Assembly: GCF_022267555.1 (NCBI RefSeq)
Contig: NZ_CP073586.1
Coordinates: forward strand, 62,001-126,000
Length of the DNA stretch: 64,000 nucleotides
Reading direction: 5' to 3'
Source: Proteiniphilum propionicum
Lineage (GTDB): Bacteria > Bacteroidota > Bacteroidia > Bacteroidales > Dysgonomonadaceae
How positions within the stretch are numbered: the first letter of the stretch is position 1; the number at the start of each line of letters is the position of its first letter. The position numbers were made by a program, and so were the translations under genes. Shown here one piece after another: positions 21,174 to 30,822 of this stretch. Under the pieces are notes generated by a model. It was not told where the DNA came from. It did no database searches and saw only the letters and a program-made list of their open reading frames with translations.

Positions 21174-21429
21174 ATGATTATCCGCATCTGTTCCTATTAA
21201 AAATTTTTGACTTGAAATAGAGGGTATAGTTTACAGCAGCTATCAATAGCCTATGCCCCCCTTTGGCCTTTTTTGACTCCAGCGGCCGCTTTTTAACAGT
21301 TTATCTCAGTCCTCAAGGGATATTACGGTGGAAAAGAACGCGTTGTCCAACTCACTGGACACTTCAAGCTTGTACTCATCGTCGCGTTTGCCCATAACGT
21401 CGCGCAATTTATTGTCCATTTTCCATATG
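21174..21429. repeat. Direct repeat copy 2 (256 bp)
   Basis: About 98% identical to 15001-15258 and in the same orientation. It abuts the TonB receptor start codon on one side. On the other side it continues into further sequence that reads as an older part of the same degenerate gene, so this copy is probably the original and copy 1 the derived one. Confidence 0.95.
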
Positions 21430-21545
21430 GATTGATATCGCTTGTATCCTTCCCATTTGGCCCCTTAGTTCTTTGAGTTTTTTTCTACAGGCTTCCACAT
21501 CGGGGTAATTTATATCAAAATCCAGGGTATTTAGTGTTTTTGTTG
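21243..21545 (-). pseudogene. Degenerate unknown gene spanning repeat copy 2
   Basis: Minus-strand translation gives a protein-like stretch (DFDINYPDVEACRKKLKELRG). One frameshift later it continues as AKWEGYKRYQSIWKMDNKLRDVMGK and so on. It is then interrupted by a TGA at 21306-21308 where copy 1 has a leucine codon. Frameshift plus in-frame stop, and no start codon at the upstream end, indicate a decayed gene tail. The family was not recognised; the charged helical composition is the only visible trait. Confidence 0.5.
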
Positions 21546-21547
21546 AC

Positions 21548-22867
21548 TTATTTCTGCCCTATACCACTGTAAATAAATCCGAAGGAAGAGAGCTCCTCTC
21601 TGTTGTAGATGTTTCTACCGTCTATCACGACATGGTTGTTCATGATTTTCTTCAGTATATCCCAGTTGGGCATGCGAAACTCTTTCCATTCGGTGGGCAC
21701 AATCAGCGCATCTGTTCCGTTGGCAGCATCGTATATATCCGTGGCGTAATAGACCGATTCGTTAAGATATTGACGTGCCTCCTGCATAGCAGCAGGGTCG
21801 TAGGCACGTACAAACACACCTGCATCAATCAGGCTCCTTATGAGTGTGAGCGATGGAGCATCGCGCATATCATCGGTTTCGGGTTTGAATGATAATCCCC
21901 ATACTGCAACAGTTTTCCCCTTCATATCGCCATTGTAGTGAAGTCTGAACTTCTCAAACAGAATATTTTTTTGCCTGTTATTCACCGCTTCTACGGCTTT
22001 CAGTACACCCATTTCATATCCCGCATCTTCTGCCACCTTGATGATTGCGCGTATATCCTTGGGAAAACAACTTCCCCCGTAACCACAGCCGGGATAAAGA
22101 AAGCTTCTGCCTATGCGGGAATCGCTTCCCATACCGCGGCGCACCATGTTCACATCGGCCCCTACCCGTTCACACAGGTTCGCAATATCATTCATAAAGC
22201 TGATTCGTGTTGCGAGCATTGCGTTGGAGGCATATTTGGTCATCTCCGACGAGAGAATATCCATAAAGATAACACGGAAGTTGTTCAACAGGAAAGGTCG
22301 ATACAGCCTGGTCATCAACTCCTTCGCCTCTTCGCTCTCAACGCCCACGATAACCCTGTCGGGGCTCATAAAATCGTTCACAGCAGCGCCCTCTTTCAGA
22401 AATTCGGGATTGGAGGCCACATGAAACTTCAAATCCTTCAGCCCGCGTTCATCAAGCCGCTTCCTCACCAGATCGCTTACACGATGAGAAGTTCCTACGG
22501 GAACAGTACTTTTGGTGACAATCAGCAACGGTTTAACCATATTATCAGCAATGGTGTTTGCTACAGTCATCACATATGAAAGGTCGGCATTCCCGTCTTC
22601 ATCTGAGGGAGTACCTACGGCAATAAAAACAATCTGCATATCGTTCAGCACCGAAGGAAGATCGGTAGTGAAATGAAGTCGCTCGGCCTCGTAATTTCGT
22701 ATTACAATACTTCTCAATCCTGGCTCGTAGATGGGTATAGATCCCTTTTTAAGCCCTTCAATCTTTGCACTGTCAATATCTACACAAGTAACATCAACAC
22801 CCATCTCTGCAAAACAAGCTCCAGAGACCAGCCCCACATAACCTGTTCCTACAATGGCTATCTTCAT
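21548..22867 (-). CDS. ugd: UDP-glucose 6-dehydrogenase
   Basis: This 439-residue enzyme has an N-terminal NAD-binding Rossmann motif (GTGYVGLVSGACFAE, residues 7-21) and VGTPSDEDGNADLSYV near 87. The catalytic cysteine lies in GCGYGGSCFPKD near 260 and the C-terminal UDP-binding domain starts at about 315 (KGKTVAVWGLSFKPETDDMRDAPS). It oxidises UDP-glucose to UDP-glucuronate using two NAD+, feeding capsule or lipopolysaccharide sugars. Length and motifs are normal. It is the first of a long minus-strand housekeeping series but is 13 bp from the permease gene upstream, so they may be cotranscribed. Confidence 0.95.
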   Translation of the reverse strand: MKIAIVGTGYVGLVSGACFAEMGVDVTCVDIDSAKIEGLKKGSIPIYEPGLRSIVIRNYEAERLHFTTDLPSVLNDMQIVFIAVGTPSDEDGNADLSYVMTVANTIADNMVKPLLIVTKSTVPVGTSHRVSDLVRKRLDERGLKDLKFHVASNPEFLKEGAAVNDFMSPDRVIVGVESEEAKELMTRLYRPFLLNNFRVIFMDILSSEMTKYASNAMLATRISFMNDIANLCERVGADVNMVRRGMGSDSRIGRSFLYPGCGYGGSCFPKDIRAIIKVAEDAGYEMGVLKAVEAVNNRQKNILFEKFRLHYNGDMKGKTVAVWGLSFKPETDDMRDAPSLTLIRSLIDAGVFVRAYDPAAMQEARQYLNESVYYATDIYDAANGTDALIVPTEWKEFRMPNWDILKKIMNNHVVIDGRNIYNREELSSFGFIYSGIGQK

Positions 22868-22880
22868 ATAAATGATTTTT

Positions 22881-24113
22881 TTAATTTGAATTTGAATTGA
22901 GTTTATCTTTCAAGCTGTTTACCGGATAAAGCACTGTCAGCAATCCTATAGCACCTACAACAGTAAAAACAACCAATATATCGGCAGGTTGTACAATCAC
23001 AGGATAGGCATCTATAATGTAAGCACCGGGTATATCACTCAGTCGCAGCAGGCCGAAGTGCTGTTGCAACAGGCATAAAATCAAACCAGTCACAATACCT
23101 GCAACAATCCCGATAAAAGTAATGAGCCACCCTTCATACAAAAAGATGCGGGAAATCATCCTGTCGGAGGCCCCCATATTCCTGAGGCTTCTGATATCTT
23201 CGAGTTTCTCTACGATAAGCATAGACAAAGAGCCTACCACGTTAAACACAGCTATGAGCAAGATAAATGCCAGAATAAGGAATGTTACCCATTTCTCTAT
23301 TTGCAGCATTCTGTACGACTCTTTCTGTTGCTCAAATCGATCCTCAACAAGAAAGTCATCTCCCAGTATATGTTCTATCTCCCGCTTTATTCTTTTCACC
23401 TGGGTGTTGGGAAGAAGATTCACTTCGAGTGATGTCACCTCGTTTTCGTAGTCGAAAAGGGTTCGTGCAAGCTCAATAGGAATGATGGCCATCTGTTCAT
23501 CATATTCCGGTGAGTTAAGGCTGAAAACGCCGCCTATCTGCGCATACCCGGAGGTGAATGCTGCAGTAGGATTTGCCAGATTCACCCTTACATTGCGCTT
23601 TGGAGAATAGATCTCTATGGGGTTGATAAAACCAGGGCGGGCACCTAACGTCACAGCCAGCCCAGCTCCCAACGTAGCGTAATCCACCACATCCTCACGA
23701 AGCTTAAATGAGCCGTCCACTATGAGTTTCTCCATGCCGGCCATCAGTTTAAAGTCTTCCGAAACCCCTTTCACAAGTACGGGCACTTGCCGCCCTTCGA
23801 AAACAAAAAGCGCATTCTCTTCCAGAGACTCTGATACTGTCCTCACCCCTTTTATTTCAAGGGCTTTACTAAACTTAGTTGTATGCCAGTCAAAAACCTT
23901 TCCCTCCTTTACAGTGATCTTCAGATCGGGATCAAATGCGTTGAACATACCCTCCACTATTCCTCCAAAACCGTTGAAAACCGAGAGCACACATACCATA
24001 GCCATAGTGGCTATGGCAATACCGCACACCGATATAAAGGAAATAACGTTGATGGCGTTATGCGACTTCTTGGAAAAGAGATACCTGCGTGCTATGTAAA
24101 ATGATATGTTCAA
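22881..24113 (-). CDS. FtsX-type ABC permease, LolC/LolE family
   Basis: This 410-residue membrane protein has an N-terminal helix (about 22-48), a large periplasmic MacB-like domain (about 50-265) and three C-terminal helices (about 275-300, 325-350, 370-395). This is the LolC/E layout for extraction of lipoproteins from the inner membrane. The N-terminal pattern IARRYLFSKKSHNAINVISFISVCGI is typical. No LolD ATPase gene is adjacent, so the partner must be encoded elsewhere. rbfA lies 14 bp upstream on the same strand. Confidence 0.85.
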   Translation of the reverse strand: MNISFYIARRYLFSKKSHNAINVISFISVCGIAIATMAMVCVLSVFNGFGGIVEGMFNAFDPDLKITVKEGKVFDWHTTKFSKALEIKGVRTVSESLEENALFVFEGRQVPVLVKGVSEDFKLMAGMEKLIVDGSFKLREDVVDYATLGAGLAVTLGARPGFINPIEIYSPKRNVRVNLANPTAAFTSGYAQIGGVFSLNSPEYDEQMAIIPIELARTLFDYENEVTSLEVNLLPNTQVKRIKREIEHILGDDFLVEDRFEQQKESYRMLQIEKWVTFLILAFILLIAVFNVVGSLSMLIVEKLEDIRSLRNMGASDRMISRIFLYEGWLITFIGIVAGIVTGLILCLLQQHFGLLRLSDIPGAYIIDAYPVIVQPADILVVFTVVGAIGLLTVLYPVNSLKDKLNSNSN

Positions 24114-24127
24114 CGGAGATAGTTTTT

Positions 24128-24466
24128 TTACAGGTCTTTCAACAATCTATCGATATTCTCTATATAATCGAGTGAATCGTCCACATGAAACATCAGTTCA
24201 GGAATGACCCGAAGCTGATTTCTCAAACGCTTACCTAATTCATAGCGGACAGATTTCACATTATCACCGATATTTGTAACCAGTTCCTTAGCCCTTTCTG
24301 ACGGGAAAACACTTAAATAGATATGTGCTAGCCCCAAATCGGGCGATACGCGAACGGTTGTCACCGAGATCAATACGCCGTTCATCTTCCTGGTTTCGAC
24401 TAAAAATATTTCACTGAGTTCTTTCTGTATAAGTCGATTTACCTTCTGTTGTCTGTTTGAGTCCAT
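24128..24466 (-). CDS. rbfA: Ribosome-binding factor A
   Basis: This 112-residue protein has the KH-like fold pattern of RbfA: RLIQKELSEIF near residue 11, VSPDLGLAHIYLSVFP near 40 and LRVIPELMFHVDDSLDY near 86. It binds free 30S subunits during late 16S rRNA maturation and cold adaptation. The gene sits between the methyltransferase (6 bp upstream) and the permease (14 bp downstream), so all three are probably one operon. Confidence 0.93.
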   Translation of the reverse strand: MDSNRQQKVNRLIQKELSEIFLVETRKMNGVLISVTTVRVSPDLGLAHIYLSVFPSERAKELVTNIGDNVKSVRYELGKRLRNQLRVIPELMFHVDDSLDYIENIDRLLKDL

Positions 24467-24472
24467 ATTCTT

Positions 24473-25108
24473 CTATTTTTTTCTTATGAGTGTTAGCCCG
24501 TCGCGGACAGGCAAAATCACTTTCTCTACTCTCTGGTCTGATGAAAGCCTTTCATTAAAGTTCAAAACACCTTTGGTCGACCAATCGTTGCTTTTCACTT
24601 TTTCCACCACTTTACCGTACCATAGCGTGTTATCAGCAAGGATAAAACCACCCTTTCTGATTTTTGGAACAATTGCCTCAAAATAGTCCCAATATAGTTT
24701 CTTATCAGCATCAATAAAAGCCATATCGAAGCTTTCATCTTCGAAGCCGGGAATTATCACCATGGCATCGCCAATGTAGAGCTTTATCTTGTGACCGTGC
24801 TCTGAAAGTGCAAAATTCTGACGGATATAGTCCTCCAGTTCGTCATCTATTTCGATGGTATGCAGTTCACCTATCTCACCAAGCCCCTCGGCAAAGCACA
24901 ATGCCGAGTACCCGACAAAGGTCCCGATTTCGAGGATCCGCTGCGGCTGGATCATCTGAGTAATCATTTTCAATAGCCTCCCCTGCAAATGCCCGGCGTT
25001 CATATTCGTCTGCAGCATCTTCACATGCGTGTCGCGGTCGATATTTTTAAGCAGGTCCGGTTCTGCATCTATATGGGATAGAATATATTCCTCTAACTTG
25101 TTATTCAT
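24473..25108 (-). CDS. Class I SAM-dependent O-methyltransferase
   Basis: This 211-residue protein belongs to the CCoAOMT/COMT-like family (Methyltransf_3). The SAM-binding motif I is LEIGTFVGYSALCFAEGL (about 60-77). The acidic residue of motif II is in LHTIEIDDELE, and the metal/substrate-binding FIDADKKLYWDYFE lies near 132 with LADNTLWYGKV near 160. Bacterial members methylate catechol-like hydroxyls or 5-hydroxyuridine in tRNA (TrmR). Which reaction applies here cannot be told from the sequence. Confidence 0.88.
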   Translation of the reverse strand: MNNKLEEYILSHIDAEPDLLKNIDRDTHVKMLQTNMNAGHLQGRLLKMITQMIQPQRILEIGTFVGYSALCFAEGLGEIGELHTIEIDDELEDYIRQNFALSEHGHKIKLYIGDAMVIIPGFEDESFDMAFIDADKKLYWDYFEAIVPKIRKGGFILADNTLWYGKVVEKVKSNDWSTKGVLNFNERLSSDQRVEKVILPVRDGLTLIRKK

Positions 25109-25154
25109 TGTAACCCTTTGTCTTTATGTTGACGTTCATTGCACAATAGAATCA

Positions 25155-26627
25155 TCACATTGTATAGTCAGGCAAAATATATTTCTCTTTCGCTTCCAGA
25201 ATTTTCCAAGCCTCGCTTATCTCAAGATATGTTGTACCGCCTGTTTCGCCGAAACTACCTCCCAGGTAAGCAACCCGGTCTTTTGATTCTATCATTTTCT
25301 TATCTATCAGCTTACGGATAGCATCAGTAAAATAGGCTCTACGGCTCTCTTTGGTATTACCGTCTCCTTTACCCTGCTGGTACTCTGCCCAAATGCCATA
25401 TGACAGTGCCAGCTCACGTGCAAGCCTTTTACTTGTGGCAATGGCATAGATGGGACTTCTTCCACGGAAGGCGGCCAGCACTCTGGCTGTTCTGCCAGTA
25501 TGGCTGTCAGTTACAATAGCTTTAACATTAAGCCGAGCTGAAGATTTCACTGCCTGTTTTGCCAGGAATTCAGTCACTTCACGGTCGTCATCAGTATTGT
25601 ATGGGACACGTATATCGTTTTCCTCCAGTTTTGTCAACTCCGCTTCATATGCCGTTTTCGCCATAGTACTGACAGCTTCAACAGGATATTTCCCGTAAGC
25701 GGTCTCTCCGCTGAGCATCACTGCATCGGTACGATAGTATATGGCGTTTGCTATATCTGTTATCTCGGCACGTGTGGGACGCGGGTGATCAATCATAGAG
25801 TGCAACATCTGCGTTGCTACTATCACCGGCTTCTTGTGGTGAATAGCTTGTCTGATAAGTACACGCTGAATGCCTGGAATCTTCTCCTGTGCCACCTCTA
25901 TACCCAGATCGCCGCGAGCCACCATGATACCATAGGCAACCTCCAATATCTCGTCGGCGTTATCCACACCCTCCTGATTCTCTATCTTGGCTATGATCTT
26001 GATAGGGCTCTTCAGCTCATCAAGTATATCCTGCACTGCCAGCACATCCTCCCTGTTTCTGACAAAAGAGTGTGCAATAAAGTCCACCTCGTGCTTCTCT
26101 GCCAGTGCAATAAATTTCCTGTCCCTATCAGTAATGGCCGGCAGGTTAATTCTCACACCCGGGATATTTACGCTTTTACGGCTGCCGATGATACCGTCAT
26201 TCATCACTCGACAGAGGAGATGATCGGTTTTCACCTCAAGAACTTGAAGGTCTATTTCACCGTCATCAATCAGTATATCATCGCCCTCCCGCATTTCTCC
26301 GGCTATATTATTATATGTTATACAGATAGAATCGTTAGTAGATACACCGGCGGAATTTCCAACTATTTTTATTTTATCGCCAGTTTTTAGTTTGATTGGA
26401 TTTTCAGCCACCGTAGTCCTTATCTCAGGCCCTTTTGTGTCGACCAATATAGCAATCCGCTCAGATACTTCCCTTACGTTTCGGATAATCTTTAAAAAAC
26501 CATCTTCGTCAAGATGAGCCGAGTTAAGCCGAACCACATTCATTCCGGCTTTGAATAGTTGTTCCAGGAAAGCCACATCGCACCTTTTATCGGATATGGT
26601 AGCTATAATTTTAGTATGTTTATGCAT
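25155..26627 (-). CDS. pyk: Pyruvate kinase
   Basis: This 490-residue enzyme starts with the typical KHTKIIATISD strand. It shows the cap domain (about 75-170), LVDTKGPEIRTT near 62, KIENQEGVDN near 215 and the active-site signature IMVARGDLGIEVAQEKIPG near 232. A C-terminal allosteric domain lies at about 350-475. It converts PEP and ADP to pyruvate and ATP in glycolysis. aroQ lies 43 bp upstream on the same strand. Length is standard and nothing is missing. Confidence 0.95.
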   Translation of the reverse strand: MHKHTKIIATISDKRCDVAFLEQLFKAGMNVVRLNSAHLDEDGFLKIIRNVREVSERIAILVDTKGPEIRTTVAENPIKLKTGDKIKIVGNSAGVSTNDSICITYNNIAGEMREGDDILIDDGEIDLQVLEVKTDHLLCRVMNDGIIGSRKSVNIPGVRINLPAITDRDRKFIALAEKHEVDFIAHSFVRNREDVLAVQDILDELKSPIKIIAKIENQEGVDNADEILEVAYGIMVARGDLGIEVAQEKIPGIQRVLIRQAIHHKKPVIVATQMLHSMIDHPRPTRAEITDIANAIYYRTDAVMLSGETAYGKYPVEAVSTMAKTAYEAELTKLEENDIRVPYNTDDDREVTEFLAKQAVKSSARLNVKAIVTDSHTGRTARVLAAFRGRSPIYAIATSKRLARELALSYGIWAEYQQGKGDGNTKESRRAYFTDAIRKLIDKKMIESKDRVAYLGGSFGETGGTTYLEISEAWKILEAKEKYILPDYTM

Positions 26628-26670
26628 ATTTTTGGCCGTAAGCTTAGTATGTATTATTTAACGTTTATAT

Positions 26671-27099
26671 CTATTTATTGTTTGCCAAAATAATTGCATC
26701 AACAGCCAACCGGTAAGAATCGGTTCCAAATCCGGCAATCACCCCTAAACAAACGGGCGAAAGCATTGAATGGTGGCGGAACTCCTCCCGTGCATAAACA
26801 TTGGAGATATGCACTTCAACCACCGGCGCAACAACCGATTTTATAGCATCACGTATTGCCACCGATGTGTGTGTATAGCCTCCTGCATTAAGAATAATAC
26901 CTTGGCAAACAAAGCCTGCCTCATGTATCTTATCGATAATTTCGCCTTCGATATTCGACTGGAAATAGTCAATTTCTATCTCAGGATACTCTTCTTCCAG
27001 TTCGCTGAGGAAGTCGTCAAACGTTTTGTTGCCATATATACTGGGTTCACGGGACCCAAGCAGATTGAGATTTGGCCCGTTAATGATTTGAATCTTCAT
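26671..27099 (-). CDS. aroQ: Type II 3-dehydroquinate dehydratase
   Basis: The start at 27099 is preferred because it begins the family's canonical MKIQIINGPNLNLLG. An upstream in-frame ATG at 27132 would add 11 non-conserved residues. The 142-residue enzyme shows the active-site loop LLGSREPSIYG with catalytic Tyr, ILNAGGYTHTSVAIRDAI near 73 and the catalytic His in VEVHISNVYAREEFRHHS near 98. It dehydrates 3-dehydroquinate in the shikimate pathway and acts as a dodecamer. Confidence 0.95.
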   Translation of the reverse strand: MKIQIINGPNLNLLGSREPSIYGNKTFDDFLSELEEEYPEIEIDYFQSNIEGEIIDKIHEAGFVCQGIILNAGGYTHTSVAIRDAIKSVVAPVVEVHISNVYAREEFRHHSMLSPVCLGVIAGFGTDSYRLAVDAIILANNK

Positions 27100-27184
27100 A
27101 CGATCACTATGTTTTGAAAAACAAAGATACAACTATTTATTTTACCATATAGAGAGATGAAACCTCTTTGTGGATCAATGAAGA

Positions 27185-27211
27185 GAGGGTACCACATAAT
27201 GTGGCACCCTC
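27185..27211 (-). terminator. Strong hairpin downstream of nifJ
   Basis: A 13-bp stem with one mismatch (GAGGGTACCACAT against ATGTGGCACCCTC) and a minimal loop, 27 bp past the nifJ stop. In the nifJ direction the T-rich run comes before rather than after the hairpin. It may therefore be a processing or stabilising structure rather than a textbook terminator. Confidence 0.6.
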
Positions 27212-27237
27212 AAAAAAAATATAAAAACAATTGATTT

Positions 27238-30200
27238 TTAATTTTCTCCACCTGCCGGTTCTTCTTCCGCTTCACTTCCTGCGGTAGTATCTGCGAAAGA
27301 TGCTGCAGCCATACGTTTATAAGAGCGATAGCGCCACTGTGCATTTTCTTTTGCGGCATCGAACAACTCTCCTGCTTGCTGTGGGAAAGATTTTGTCAAC
27401 TGCGTATATCGCACTTCGCCCATAAGGAAGTCTTTGAATTTGCTCCAGTCAGGCTCCTTGCTGTCGAGCTGGAACGGGTTCTTACCCTCTTTTTCCAGAC
27501 GGGGATCATATCGCCACAGATGCCAGTAACCACATTCAACAGCAGCTTTCTGTTCGGCCTGAGAAAATCCCATACCCCTTCTCAACCCATGACTGATACA
27601 GGGTGAATAGGCAATAACGATTGAAGGGCCGTTGTACGACTCTGCCTCTTTAAAAGCTTTCAGTGTTTGCGACTGGTTGGCTCCCATAGCTACCTGCGCT
27701 ACATATACATATCCGTAAGTAGTTGCAATCATGCCGAGATCTTTCTTGCGGATACGCTTTCCTGCTGCAGCAAACTTAGCCACTGCCGCAATGGGCGTGG
27801 ACTTTGACGACTGTCCCCCGGTATTGGAATATACCTCGGTATCAAGCACAAGCACGTTGATATCCTGTCCGCTTGCCAGCACATGGTCGAGTCCGCCGAA
27901 ACCTATGTCGTATGCCCATCCGTCGCCTCCAAACACCCAGATGGATTTTTTGGCAAGATACTTTTCAAGAGAGAGTATCTCTAGAGCAATCTTTTCAGTA
28001 GAACCAGACAGTGATGCCTTTATCTCTTCTGACACTTTTTTCGATTCATCTGTATCATTTTTAAATTCAATCCACCGACCGAACAAACCCTTCTGCTCAT
28101 CCGTGAATGCATCAGACTGTAGTGCTTTCTGCATAAGGTCCTGGATATGATTACGCATACTTGTGTGAGCAATCACAAACCCGTAACCGAACTCTGCATT
28201 ATCTTCAAAAAGTGAGTTTGCCCATGCCGGCCCTTTACCTTCTTCATTTTTGGTGTAAGGCGTAGCAGGAGCCGATGCTCCATATATAGACGAACAGCCG
28301 GTAGCATTGGCGATCATCATTCTATCGCCGTAAAGCTGTGTAATCAGCTTTATATAGGGTGTTTCACCGCAACCAGAGCATGCGCCTGAGAATTCAAACA
28401 GAGGCTTCGCGAACTGCGAGTTTTTCACGTTAAGCTTAACGTCAACCAAGTGTGCTTTACTGGAAACGTTATTAACCATATAATCCCAGTTTTTCTGGTT
28501 CTCATATTGCGTTAAAATGGGCACCATCTCGAGAGCTTTCTCTCCCTTTTTACCGGGACATACATCAGCGCAGTTGCCGCAGCCCAGACAGTCGAGCACG
28601 TCCACCTGGACACGGAATCCCATTCCTGCAAACTGTTTACCCTGTGCCTTAAGAATATCCACATCTTCGTCCAAACCTTTCTGCTCATCCTCATCCAGGA
28701 CAAACGGGCGAATAGTTGCGTGCGGGCATACATATGCACACTGGTTACACTGAATACATGATTCGGGCTTCCAAACTGGTACATTCACGGCAACGCCGCG
28801 CTTTTCATATTTGGTTGTACCCTGTTCCCATGTACCGTCTTCACGACCACTGAAAGCAGATACGGGAAGGCTGTAGCCTCGCTGAGCATTTACCGTGCGC
28901 ACCACTTTCCTGATGAATTCCGGTGCATCATCCGGCGTTTCTGCAACAACCTGAATATCGGCCCATTCTTTTGGTATTTCTACCTCTTCCACATCGCCTC
29001 CGCGATCGACGGCTGAGTAGTTCATCTTCACCACATCCTCACCCTTCCGGCCGTATGACTTCACTATGAATTTCTTCATCTGATCAACAGCCTGGTCGTA
29101 AGGTATTACATTGGATATCTTAAAGAATGCAGATTGCAGTATGGTGTTTGTACGATTGCCCAGTCCAATCTCCTCAGCAATTTCAGTAGCGTTGATAATA
29201 TATAGCCTGATGTTATTTTTAGCAAAATACTTTTTCACATTATCAGGCAAGTGATTGGGCACCTCTTCCTTAGTCCACAGTGAGTTAAGCAGGAATGTTC
29301 CATTTTTCTTAAGTCCTGCGGTCACATCATACAGGTGCAGGTATGCCGGAACGTGACATGCTACAAAGTTGGGCGTATTTACCAGATAGGTTGAACGTAT
29401 TGGGTTATCGCCGAATCGAAGGTGTGAGCAGGTGAATCCACCGGATTTTTTGGAATCGTAGGCGAAATATGCCTGCACATATTTATCTGTATTATCTCCG
29501 ATAATCTTTATTGAGTTTTTGTTGGCCCCGACCGTACCGTCTGATCCCAGCCCGTAGAATTTGGCTTCGTAGGTTGTCTCATCCATAGACACCTCCTCTT
29601 TAACAGGGAGTGACTTGAATGTAACATCATCCACGATACCGATAGTGAAATCATTTTTCGGCAGCTTCATTGAAAGGTTTTCGAATACCGAGATAATCTG
29701 TGACGGAGTGGTGTCTTTAGAAGAGAGCCCATAAATACCTCCAACAATCTCAGGAGCATTCTCTTTGCCATAAAAACTGTCTTTCACATCGAGGTAGAGA
29801 GGTTGTCCGGGAGCACCCGGTTCTTTGGTCTTATCCAGTACTCCAATCCGTTTAACCGTTTCAGGAATAACCGACAGGAAAGCATCAGCCTTGAAAGGAC
29901 GATAGAGATGAACAGCCACCATTCCCACTTTTTCACCGTTGGCATTCAGGTGATCTACAACCTCACGTATGGTTTCGGTTACCGACCCCATAGCAATAAT
30001 TACTCTTTCGGCCTTCGGATCTCCGTAATAGTTGAACAAACCATATTTACGGCCAGTCACGCCAGCCAGTTTCTCAAGATATTTTTCAACCACCTCAGGA
30101 ACGGCATCATAAAAGGGGTTGGAAGCTTCACGTGCCTGGAAATAGATATCATCGTTCTGAGCCGTTCCTCTTGTAACAGGATTGTCAGGATTCAAAGCCC

Positions 30201-30822
30201 TGTCACGGAAAGCCTTCAATGCATCCATGTTGATAAGCGGAGCCAGATCATCGTTTGATAATGCCTCTATCTTCTGGATTTCGTGTGATGTACGGAATCC
30301 GTCGAAGAAATGCATAAATGGAACCCTGGATTCAATAGCTGCCAGATGTGCTACTGCAGCTAGATCCATTACCTCCTGTACCGACCCTGTTGCAAAAAGG
30401 GCAACACCCGTAGGCCTTGCAGCCATCACGTCCTGTTGATCGCCAAAAATTGACAATGCATGTGATGCGAGTGCCCGTGCCGACACGTGAAATACCCCCG
30501 GTAGCAATTCGCCCGCCATTTTATACATATTGGGCAGCATCAGCAACAATCCTTGTGATGCTGTAAATGTTGAAGTAAGTGCCCCTGCCTGAAGCGAGCC
30601 GTGCATGGCACCGGCAGCACCGGCTTCCGACTGCATCTCCTGCACCAGTACAGGTTGTCCGAAGATGTTCTTTCTTCCTGCAGCCGCCCACTCATCCACA
30701 TATTCAGCCATCGTTGATGATGGTGTGATCGGGTAGATAGCGGCCACCTCGCTAAACATATAGGCGATGTGCGCTGCTGCCTGATTACCGTCGCAGGTTA
30801 AATAGTTTTTTTGTTTTGCCAT
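27238..30822 (-). CDS. nifJ: Pyruvate:ferredoxin (flavodoxin) oxidoreductase
   Basis: This 1194-residue single-chain enzyme carries the PFOR domains in order. These are the N-terminal pyrimidine-binding domain (AAHIAYMFSEVAAIYPITPSS), domain II (about 260-400), the gamma-type domain (about 420-600) and a ferredoxin domain. Two [4Fe-4S] motifs are visible, CIQCNQCAYVCP near 690 and CLGCGNCADVCP near 745. The thiamine-PP domain follows, with a third cluster cysteine in CSGCGETPY near 815 and GGDGWAYDIGFGGLDH near 960. It decarboxylates pyruvate to acetyl-CoA, CO2 and reduced ferredoxin in anaerobes. Pyruvate kinase is encoded nearby, which fits a shared role. Confidence 0.96.
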   Translation of the reverse strand: MAKQKNYLTCDGNQAAAHIAYMFSEVAAIYPITPSSTMAEYVDEWAAAGRKNIFGQPVLVQEMQSEAGAAGAMHGSLQAGALTSTFTASQGLLLMLPNMYKMAGELLPGVFHVSARALASHALSIFGDQQDVMAARPTGVALFATGSVQEVMDLAAVAHLAAIESRVPFMHFFDGFRTSHEIQKIEALSNDDLAPLINMDALKAFRDRALNPDNPVTRGTAQNDDIYFQAREASNPFYDAVPEVVEKYLEKLAGVTGRKYGLFNYYGDPKAERVIIAMGSVTETIREVVDHLNANGEKVGMVAVHLYRPFKADAFLSVIPETVKRIGVLDKTKEPGAPGQPLYLDVKDSFYGKENAPEIVGGIYGLSSKDTTPSQIISVFENLSMKLPKNDFTIGIVDDVTFKSLPVKEEVSMDETTYEAKFYGLGSDGTVGANKNSIKIIGDNTDKYVQAYFAYDSKKSGGFTCSHLRFGDNPIRSTYLVNTPNFVACHVPAYLHLYDVTAGLKKNGTFLLNSLWTKEEVPNHLPDNVKKYFAKNNIRLYIINATEIAEEIGLGNRTNTILQSAFFKISNVIPYDQAVDQMKKFIVKSYGRKGEDVVKMNYSAVDRGGDVEEVEIPKEWADIQVVAETPDDAPEFIRKVVRTVNAQRGYSLPVSAFSGREDGTWEQGTTKYEKRGVAVNVPVWKPESCIQCNQCAYVCPHATIRPFVLDEDEQKGLDEDVDILKAQGKQFAGMGFRVQVDVLDCLGCGNCADVCPGKKGEKALEMVPILTQYENQKNWDYMVNNVSSKAHLVDVKLNVKNSQFAKPLFEFSGACSGCGETPYIKLITQLYGDRMMIANATGCSSIYGASAPATPYTKNEEGKGPAWANSLFEDNAEFGYGFVIAHTSMRNHIQDLMQKALQSDAFTDEQKGLFGRWIEFKNDTDESKKVSEEIKASLSGSTEKIALEILSLEKYLAKKSIWVFGGDGWAYDIGFGGLDHVLASGQDINVLVLDTEVYSNTGGQSSKSTPIAAVAKFAAAGKRIRKKDLGMIATTYGYVYVAQVAMGANQSQTLKAFKEAESYNGPSIVIAYSPCISHGLRRGMGFSQAEQKAAVECGYWHLWRYDPRLEKEGKNPFQLDSKEPDWSKFKDFLMGEVRYTQLTKSFPQQAGELFDAAKENAQWRYRSYKRMAAASFADTTAGSEAEEEPAGGEN

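Noticed and set aside
21938-22579. 213-residue plus-strand frame opposite ugd
   Set aside because: Fully inside a strongly supported ugd gene and histidine/serine-rich in a way typical of reverse-strand translation.
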